A stretch of 64,000 nt of DNA, from the NCBI GenBank assembly GCA_026874595.1, contig CM049316.1, positions 32,901,339 through 32,965,338 on the forward strand, given 5' to 3'. This document shows positions 63,601-64,000 of the stretch, piece by piece. Position numbers and translations under genes: made by a program. The stretch's first letter is position 1, and each line of letters starts with the position of its first letter. Source of the stretch: Sipunculus nudus. Taxonomy: Eukaryota; Annelida; Sipuncula; Golfingiida; Sipunculidae. The notes under the pieces were generated by a model. It ran no database searches. It was given only the letters and a program-made list of their open reading frames with translations, and was not told where the DNA came from.

Positions 63601-64000
63601 AAATCCATTGCATTCCTTAAACGTTTCCGCGCCAAAATTAGAAACCGCAAGGATTTACAAGCGAAGAGACAGACATACGGGTGTACCATAATAGGGACCG
63701 TAAAATACTTTAAAAATACTTTCAACCCTTGGCTCAGATTGCAATAAACTATCTGAATGCTTCATATATCAATTGGCTTAAACGCTCTAAGACTGAAATC
63801 AGTTAAAAGCAGACCACTGTAACGTCATAATGGTAACCATGGTACCGACCTACTTTCACCTGACATCTGATCATTAACTTGAAACCCATCAATGCTTTAA
63901 TATGCGGGAGGTAAAAATGGCAGAAATCCTGTCGGAGCATTAAGTCTATACAAGTGTGTGTACATTTCTTACCTCTCTTGAAAATCTCCTCTGCAACATT
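5102..64000 (-). CDS. trpc: TRPC cation channel gene (13 firm coding exons, 5' end outside window)
   Basis: This is a canonical transient receptor potential channel, a tetrameric plasma-membrane cation channel normally gated downstream of phospholipase C. Exons at 52961-53452, 36025-36198, 20230-20394, 19582-19861, 18245-18384, 17361-17460, 15091-15242, 14572-14726, 13186-13387, 12230-12472, 6618-6716, 6137-6203 and 5102-5802 have GT/AG borders and compatible phases; together they give exactly 990 codons including the stop. Numbering from the first firm exon: ankyrin/linker region 1-222, pre-S1 to S6 about 250-615, pore LFG at 565-567, TRP box EWKFAR at 626-631, proline-rich PFNIVPTP at 648-655, CIRB helix about 733-748, coiled coil about 758-795, then a tail ending QDTRL. 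The pore and CIRB-to-coiled-coil regions look most like TRPC3/6/7. The start codon and first ankyrin repeats are not in the window. A candidate further exon touches the right edge. Confidence 0.95.
6137..6203 (-). CDS. trpc: TRPC exon: CIRB helix (residues 735-756)
   Basis: The 67-nt exon has acceptor ATTTCTTTCAG|CGTGTA and donor AACGAAG|GTAGAA, phase 0 to phase 1. It encodes [20 protein letters not shown]. With the preceding TYE this is the counterpart of the TRPC3 calmodulin/IP3-receptor-binding helix (YxxIMKRLIKRY). A basic amphipathic pattern is evident. The exon was placed from homology and splice sites. Confidence 0.94.
6618..6716 (-). CDS. trpc: TRPC exon: C-terminal connector (residues 702-734)
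   Basis: The 99-nt, phase 0/0 exon is too short for a simple ORF scan. Its acceptor is AAACTCCAG|AATCGG and its donor TATGAA|GTAAGTC. It encodes [20 protein letters not shown], then [17 protein letters not shown] runs directly into the CIRB helix of the next exon, as in TRPC family members. It follows a 5.5-kb intron that holds two 84-bp MITEs. Confidence 0.92.
8939..9022. mobile_element. 84-bp MITE, copy 1
   Basis: The copy runs from CTGTAAACTCTCGCCCGAAGG to CTTATTAACGAGGGTTTAGTG. It has the same length and framework as the copy at 10,247; the termini are imperfect inverted repeats of the CAGTAAAC type next to TA dinucleotides. Confidence 0.7.
10247..10330. mobile_element. 84-bp MITE, copy 2
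   Basis: The copy runs CAGTAAACACTCGCCCGAAGG ... CTTATTAACGAGCATTTACTG. Its CAGTAAA/TTTACTG ends are inverted repeats, and CTCG...CGAG extends them. A TA follows the right end. Confidence 0.72.
12230..12472 (-). CDS. trpc: TRPC exon: TRP helix and proximal C-terminus (residues 621-701)
   Basis: The 243-nt, phase 0/0 exon has acceptor ATATATTAAAG|ACCGAC and donor AGCAGA|GTGAGT. It contains the TRP box EWKFAR (626-631), then [19 protein letters not shown], the TRPC proline-rich segment (TRP box 2), then a basic stretch HFRKRKQ. Reading through the donor would add VSA and stop, giving a channel without CIRB helix or coiled coil. The polypyrimidine tract at the acceptor is poor, being AT-rich. 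Confidence 0.96.
12608..12783. mobile_element. MITE-like element with TAAACCTCG inverted ends
   Basis: The left end TAAACCTCGCCAACGACCACC and right end CGAGGTTTA are inverted. Internal GCGGCCACC and GACCACCTCG motifs repeat. It lies in the 713-bp intron between exons at 13,186 and 12,472, about 135 bp upstream of the TRP-box exon's acceptor, and makes up a quarter of that intron. Confidence 0.6.
13186..13387 (-). CDS. trpc: TRPC exon: pore helix, filter and S6 (residues 553-620)
   Basis: The 202-nt exon has acceptor [33 protein letters not shown] is the pore helix and filter, and [20 protein letters not shown] followed by IAMM is S6; LFWSIFGLSEVTSVVL in TRPC3 is the close counterpart. The usual LFW of the TRPC pore helix reads VYW here (561-563). 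Two GT donors lie 4 bp apart. GCG|GTAGGT (exon end 13186) is chosen because it gives phase 0 and [15 protein letters not shown], with the same spacing as vertebrate TRPCs; the second, GTAG|GTGAAT (end 13182), would shift the frame. Confidence 0.97.
13440..14160 (+). mobile_element. Tandem-repeat element with ACGG tail (~240-bp degenerate monomers)
   Basis: Recurring blocks (CATACTGGATGTCAGATTGGTC near 13,513; CACACTGGATATCAGGGAGGTC near 13,752; CCATTTTGTTTCTTGGATGGGTC near 14,007) suggest three degenerate monomers. They are followed by an ACGG-type microsatellite (14,136-14,159). It fills most of the 1,184-bp intron between the S5 and pore exons. The 114-codon ORF at 13,497 is a repeat shadow. 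Confidence 0.6.
14572..14726 (-). CDS. trpc: TRPC exon: S5 and turret (residues 502-553)
   Basis: The 155-nt exon has acceptor GATTCCTCAG|GACTTT and donor GGCAC|GTGAGT; it ends in phase 2, and the Thr codon is completed by the next exon. [28 protein letters not shown] is S5 and its extracellular end, matching the TRPC pattern FANGLNQLYFYYE. It is followed by a charged turret ([21 protein letters not shown]). Confidence 0.96.
14887..14924 (+). repeat. (CT)n microsatellite
   Basis: A pure CT run of about 19 units, in the short intron between the S4 and S5 exons. On the transcribed minus strand it reads (AG)n, so it is a purine tract rather than a polypyrimidine tract. Confidence 0.95.
15091..15242 (-). 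CDS. trpc: TRPC exon: S4 and S4-S5 linker (residues 451-501)
   Basis: The 152-nt exon has acceptor CGTTTCAG|ATCGAT and donor ATAAAG|GTTAGA. After [12 protein letters not shown] (with one NIS sequon) it has [18 protein letters not shown] (S4), then [17 protein letters not shown]. The motif LGPLQISLGRM, nearly identical, is a hallmark of TRPC S4-S5 linkers. As in other TRPCs, S4 lacks the regular arginine ladder of voltage-gated channels. Confidence 0.97.
15554..15849. repeat. Two long (TA)n microsatellites with a (CA)n end
   Basis: (TA)n spans 15,554-15,610 and passes into (CA)n to 15,621. A second (TA)n run spans 15,784-15,849. Both lie in the 2.1-kb intron between exons at 17,361 and 15,242. 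Confidence 0.95.
16321..16835 (+). repeat. Minisatellite with ~33-40 bp units (TTTTTTGTCGATTTCAGT)
   Basis: About a dozen imperfect units of the form GTTTTTTGTCGATTTCAGTAAGG followed by GGGGCGCT. Unit length varies around 33-40 bp and several are degenerate. It lies inside the intron between exons at 17,361 and 15,242. On the + strand each unit looks like a polypyrimidine-CAG splice acceptor, but the gene is read from the other strand. Confidence 0.8.
17361..17460 (-). CDS. trpc: TRPC exon: S3-S4 extracellular loop (residues 418-450)
   Basis: The 100-nt exon has acceptor TGTATTTCAG|GCCCAC and donor GTAGCAG|GTAAGA, phase 0 to phase 1. It reads [14 protein letters not shown], then [19 protein letters not shown], followed by a split Asp codon. 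This loop is poorly conserved in the family, so the call rests on position, clean splice sites and exact phase match with both neighbours. It has no in-frame stop. Confidence 0.88.
17511..17569. repeat. (TA)n microsatellite
   Basis: A pure TA run starting about 50 bp upstream (minus-strand sense) of the acceptor of the exon at 17,361-17,460. Confidence 0.95.
17740..18000 (-). repeat. tRNA-derived SINE-like copy (family 2) with poly-G run
   Basis: On the minus strand a box B-like GTCAGTTCAAATCTCAGCG follows a GGAGAGCGCAAAGGATG head. The copy shares its layout with 33,540-33,770: a GATTTGAACT(G/C)ACGACC block, then GGCATAGCCTTC/GGCACAGCCTTC and CATTAAG(C/A)CTGCA. A run of about 22 G (17,890-17,911) interrupts it and may be an assembly-sensitive homopolymer. 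Confidence 0.55.
18245..18384 (-). CDS. trpc: TRPC exon: end of S2 and S3 (residues 372-417)
   Basis: The 140-nt exon has acceptor ACATTTTCAG|GGTTA and donor [30 protein letters not shown] is the conserved S2-S3 linker, and [21 protein letters not shown] is S3. The exon ends in phase 0. A long (TA)n run (18,424-18,455) lies only about 40 bp upstream of the acceptor, so branch-point and polypyrimidine space is tight. Confidence 0.96.
18424..18720. repeat. Cluster of (TA)n-rich tracts
   Basis: (TA)n at 18,424-18,455, about 18,559-18,598 and about 18,667-18,710 is separated by AT-rich sequence. It lies immediately upstream (in transcription sense) of the S2/S3 exon. Confidence 0.9.
19582..19861 (-). 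CDS. trpc: TRPC exon: S1, extracellular loop and start of S2 (residues 278-371)
   Basis: The 280-nt exon begins in phase 0 and ends in phase 1 (donor TTAG|GTAGGT). It opens with [19 protein letters not shown], matching the TRPC consensus LGKILRSPFMKFVAHAASF just before and within S1. The extracellular S1-S2 loop contains three N-glycosylation sequons (NFS, NIS, NAT) and a cysteine. The exon ends in S2 at [15 protein letters not shown]. Its phase joins the next exon exactly (G|GG) to give [14 protein letters not shown], a typical TRPC S2 sequence. Confidence 0.96.
20230..20394 (-). CDS. trpc: TRPC exon: pre-S1 region (residues 223-277)
   Basis: The 165-nt, phase 0/0 exon has acceptor TGTGTTACAG|TTTGTG and donor CACAG|GTCAAG. 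That is a weaker GT donor, but the phase and downstream homology fix it. It starts [16 protein letters not shown], the counterpart of the conserved TRPC FVAHPNCQQQLLTIWYE. It continues through WKKLQ into the hydrophobic pre-S1 segment about 253-273 ([20 protein letters not shown]) and ends VPKSQ. In TRPC structures this is the pre-S1 elbow and membrane re-entrant helix next to the voltage-sensor-like domain. The following intron is only 368 bp. Confidence 0.95.
22549..23930 (+). repeat. Diverged direct repeat pair (22,549-22,720 and 23,737-23,910)
   Basis: Both copies contain CATACCGCAAGTATGACGTAAA or a one-base variant, then GAGTCAAAACAA, (A/G)AGCCAAGG / GAGCAAAGGTGCC, and CAGTGA(T/C)GGGTAAA followed by ATCTTA. 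The copies are in the same orientation about 1.2 kb apart. Confidence 0.6.
26860..29320 (+). repeat. Diverged duplicated block (~26,860-27,440 and ~28,480-29,320)
   Basis: The shared order of short blocks is: a GGGTCA...GGCTAATAGACC / GGGTTAATAGACCC segment, GGGAT.TA...CCAGTAAT / CCAGTTATT, TATTTATAGGC / AAATATAGGC, GATGAT...CCACAGA(G/A)C.TTTGACCT, and finally ACACCAGATGA(T/C)GCACTTCT. The blocks are collinear with variable spacing. No ORF is conserved between them. Confidence 0.5.
27515..27615 (+). repeat. ~33-bp minisatellite, three units
   Basis: Three units of GATTCTTGTCAAAGCCATC followed by AATAATCGTATT, with small changes, at a period of about 32-33 bp. Confidence 0.75.
30608..30800 (+). 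repeat. tRNA-derived SINE copy (family 1)
   Basis: The head GTCGGGTGGTAAAACG (box A-like) is followed by GGGTTCGATCCCAGG (box B) and a body TTGGTGGTTCTCATCGGGTTCTCCGG. The same layout on the opposite strand occurs at 455-645 and 38,380-38,560. It most likely arose by LINE-driven retroposition. Confidence 0.65.
32945..33040 (-). repeat. tRNA-like SINE head or tRNA pseudogene
   Basis: On the minus strand it reads GTAGCCTGGTGGCTAAGGCG (box A-like), then GTACCTGGTTCGAAACCCAG (box B). No clear acceptor stem, so a functional tRNA is unlikely. Confidence 0.5.
33540..33775 (-). repeat. tRNA-derived SINE-like copy (family 2)
   Basis: The minus-strand head GTGGTGTAGGGGTAGAGAAG and box B-like GTGAGTTCAAATCTTAGCC are followed by a body shared with 17,740-18,000. 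Confidence 0.6.
34791..34890 (+). repeat. (TAC)n/(TAA)n trinucleotide tract
   Basis: ACT/TAC units pass into TAATAATAATAA. The ORF across it (a threonine/asparagine run) is a repeat shadow. Confidence 0.9.
35070..35780 (+). mobile_element. LTR-like dispersed repeat, copy 1 (+)
   Basis: It shares long blocks, in opposite orientation, with 50,125-50,885: TCGCCTGGCCGAG, GGTGGTATCCAGGTACTGTGCA, ATTGTAATGTTAGGGTTGTT, TTTAAGAATAAATTATAA/GG, CTTTATTCATTCCCCTAGAC and CGCTGCCTAGTGTT.CAGAATC. An internal AATAAA (35,638) and the 0.7-kb size suit a solo LTR, but neither terminal TG...CA with a target duplication nor a primer-binding site was established. Confidence 0.6.
36025..36198 (-). CDS. trpc: TRPC exon: linker helices (residues 165-222), in-frame cassette
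   Basis: The 174-nt exon (58 codons, phase 0 on both sides) has acceptor TACTTTTCAG|GCAGAA and donor AAAAGG|GTAAGT. The translation runs [19 protein letters not shown] through EELDLILN to [11 protein letters not shown]. It matches the TRPC linker segment that follows EKEFK in vertebrates (CKDFVVGLLDLCR, EEVEAILN, KLAIKYEVKK). Skipping it would keep the reading frame. It is isolated by introns of about 16.8 and 15.6 kb and is flanked by oppositely oriented copies of one repeat family (35,070-35,780 and 50,125-50,885). Confidence 0.95.
38380..38560 (-). repeat. tRNA-derived SINE copy (family 1)
   Basis: The minus-strand head GGGGTAAAACGCTCGG and a degraded box B (GGGTTAGTCCTCGG) are followed by GGTCGGTGGTTTTCTTCGGG and TTCTCCGGTTTCC. 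It is the same family as 455-645. Confidence 0.6.
42611..42668. repeat. Two adjacent palindromes with CTGAAATC core
   Basis: A perfect 26-bp palindrome at 42,643-42,668 has half-site GTAATCTGAAATC. A 7+2+7 palindrome, AACCTGA-AA-TCAGGTT, lies at 42,611-42,626. A third related GGTAACCTGA block follows a G run near 42,680. Confidence 0.85.
45666..45690. repeat. Hairpin ATGTCTCCCC-TGGGA-GGGGAGACAT
   Basis: Ten-base arms pair perfectly around a 5-base loop. It may be the end of a dispersed element; no second end was found. Confidence 0.8.
47627..47800 (+). repeat. pogo/Tigger-like terminal sequence
   Basis: CAGTCGAACCCTATTGGCCC begins with the CAGT-GAACC type terminus, and CCGGCA/CCGGTATCGGG and CTTATCCGGCCCCGG blocks follow. 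No right end or transposase was found. Confidence 0.4.
48203..48564. mobile_element. Foldback MITE with long TIRs and GGTCCGGGA tandem
   Basis: The left end AGTCCCATAGAGGATCC..GAGCTACGGCAGT is mirrored by the right end ACTGCCGTAGCTCTGC..CCTCTATGGGACT. Inside, GGTCCGGGA/GGTCCGGAA units occur five times after the left end, and their complements (TCCCGGACCGTCCCG, GGACCACCCCG) occur before the right end, so the arms pair over about 100 bp. It has high GC compared with its surroundings. The 112-codon ORF at 48,288 is an artefact. Confidence 0.75.
48590..48880 (+). repeat. Two-unit tandem repeat (~139 bp)
   Basis: The blocks ATACATATTTACCAATA..CTTTCTCACC, TCATC.AAATTC and GAGGTCAGAGGTCA / GAGGTTAAAGGTCA occur twice. 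The element ends CGACGGGTGTATTTTGTACG. It abuts the foldback MITE. Confidence 0.65.
50125..50885 (-). mobile_element. LTR-like dispersed repeat, copy 2 (-)
   Basis: This is the inverted counterpart of 35,070-35,780, with the matching blocks listed there. It extends further upstream (minus sense), with TGTTATGACACCCTCGCC near 50,860 as a possible TG terminus. ORFs at 50,115-50,799 are shadows of it. Confidence 0.6.
52961..53452 (-). CDS. trpc: TRPC exon: ankyrin repeats 3-4 and start of linker domain (residues 1-164)
   Basis: The 492-nt exon is phase 0 at both ends, with acceptor CTGTCTGCAG and donor AAG|GTAAGTA. It begins [10 protein letters not shown] and carries the end of the TRPC N-terminal ankyrin domain, including [17 protein letters not shown] (68-84). 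It then has the family's zinc-binding pattern H-x3-C-x-C-x2-C (H98, C102, C104, C107), followed by [19 protein letters not shown] and [10 protein letters not shown], which are near-invariant in TRPC linker helices. The exon is unusually long for this gene and sits between introns of about 10.5 kb and 16.8 kb. The cytosolic ankyrin/linker assembly contributes to tetramer formation in TRPC structures. A 155-bp tandem repeat starts about 15 bp upstream of the acceptor. Confidence 0.96.
53468..53925 (-). repeat. 155-bp tandem repeat, ~2.9 units, abutting a splice acceptor
   Basis: Units are marked by GCTACATCAT at 53,497, 53,652 and 53,807 (period 155), with CAAACCATTAA..CACTAT and CCTGACATTA.TCC.GATCATC conserved. 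The array starts about 15 bp from the acceptor of the ankyrin exon. Confidence 0.85.
54490..54785 (+). mobile_element. Short tandem element with ACGG tail
   Basis: Two units share AAACCGAGAAAGAAATACAGG / AAGTCGGTAAAGAAATAAAG and GAAGCATCTTTCTGATTTTG / GAAGCTGGTTTTGTGAATTG. They are followed by an ACGG/ACAG microsatellite (54,761-54,784). Confidence 0.55.
55701..55970 (+). repeat. 146-bp tandem duplication
   Basis: TATGGCAGGAA..TCCTGGATT at 55,703 and 55,849 starts two copies that run through GTAATGGACGT.CGGACATTC to CAATAGGTTAGACAAA, with few differences. Confidence 0.85.
56395..56665 (-). repeat. tRNA-derived SINE-like copy with duplicated flank block
   Basis: The minus strand reads GCTAGCGGAGCGGTTGGTG (box A-like), then CATAGGTTCGAATCCGAGATC (box B). 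CTTTTATGTCACCCC(A/G)TAACA occurs twice beside it (56,505 and 56,650), which could be a target duplication or part of an LTR fragment. Confidence 0.55.
58860..59700 (+). repeat. 280-bp tandem array, three monomers
   Basis: The period is 280 bp, measured between GGTGGCGCCACC at 59,169 and 59,449, and again at 59,318 and 59,598. Each monomer has two palindromes and the phrase CGGTCAAA(T/C)GGTTCC(T/C)GAGATAT. The first monomer is more diverged. Confidence 0.85.
59933..62880 (+). repeat. 336-bp tandem array with higher-order structure
   Basis: GGTGGCGCCACC or a variant marks monomers at about 59,937, 60,277, 60,623, 60,953, 61,289, 61,625, 61,961, 62,297 and 62,634; the last five intervals are 336, 336, 336, 336 and 337 bp. 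Three-monomer blocks of 1,008 bp are nearly identical to each other, more so than adjacent monomers. Confidence 0.9.
62956..63972. other. Intron sequence with no recognised gene
   Basis: Between the ACGG tail and the candidate exon at the window edge I see AT-rich unique-looking sequence. A short tRNA T-arm-like motif near 63,545 (GAATCGAACTCA) is the only pattern noted. Confidence 0.5.
63973..64000 (-). CDS. trpc: Candidate upstream TRPC exon (3' end only, tentative)
   Basis: The last 28 bases, read on the minus strand, end in a strong donor (GAGAG|GTAAGA). In the only frame that joins the next firm exon (phase 0) they read MLQRRFSRE, giving FSRE-VVELLL across the junction. In TRPC proteins this position falls at the end of an ankyrin repeat, just before the VTELLL/VVELLL helix. 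The frame agrees and there is no stop, but 9 residues are too few to confirm homology, and the other frame (NVAEEIFKR) would not match the phase. The intron to the next exon would be about 10.5 kb. Confidence 0.4.

Overview
The window is a stretch of AT-rich animal nuclear DNA dominated by one gene. An intron-rich TRPC channel, many short dispersed repeats, tRNA-derived SINEs, tiny TA-flanked MITEs and tandem-repeat elements ending in an ACGG microsatellite together suggest a mollusc, most likely a bivalve. The taxon is an inference from repeat style and protein similarity; nothing here proves it. There is no bacterial-type gene organisation.

The only protein-coding gene I can support is on the minus strand, from at least 52,961-53,452 (possibly from the window's right edge, 63,973-64,000) down to a stop codon at 5,102-5,104. 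Thirteen well-supported coding exons join with GT-AG introns in consistent phase into 989 codons. They encode the last ankyrin repeats, linker helices, six-helix channel domain, pore, TRP box, CIRB helix, coiled coil and a long C-terminal tail of a canonical TRPC channel, closest in motif detail to vertebrate TRPC3/6/7. The protein ends in QDTRL, a class I PDZ ligand of the type bound by NHERF scaffolds. The N-terminus lies beyond the window. Exons from D onward are moderately compact (introns of 0.3-5.5 kb), whereas the ankyrin/linker exons are separated by introns of about 10.5, 16.8 and 15.6 kb.

Those introns and the 3' flank are full of repeats. (1) Two related + strand elements at about 723-2,538 and 58,571-62,955 share a 5' module, a tandem array of 336-340 bp monomers and an ACGG-rich tail; the second also carries a 280-bp array and a 1,008-bp higher-order repeat. 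(2) Two other tandem elements (about 13,440-14,160 and 54,490-54,785) end in the same kind of ACGG tail, in the same orientation. (3) pogo/Tc1-like MITEs with CAGT...ACTG ends lie at 2,721-3,731, 8,939-9,022 and 10,247-10,330, and weaker ends or copies at 4,772, 12,608 and 47,627. (4) tRNA-derived SINE-like copies lie near 455, 17,750, 30,608, 32,950, 33,540, 38,380 and 56,395. (5) A pair of about 0.7-kb LTR-like repeats in opposite orientation (35,070-35,780 and 50,125-50,885) flanks the in-frame TRPC exon at 36,025-36,198. (6) There are many (TA)n and (CT)n tracts and several perfect or near-perfect palindromes.

The most interesting points are the NHERF-type PDZ ligand, the modular tandem-repeat elements with a shared tail, the higher-order repeat, the inverted repeats around a skippable exon, and a 12-bp palindrome (GGTGGCGCCACC) present both in the repeat monomers and in the last TRPC exon. 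All repeat relationships come from reading by eye; alignment and RNA data would be decisive.
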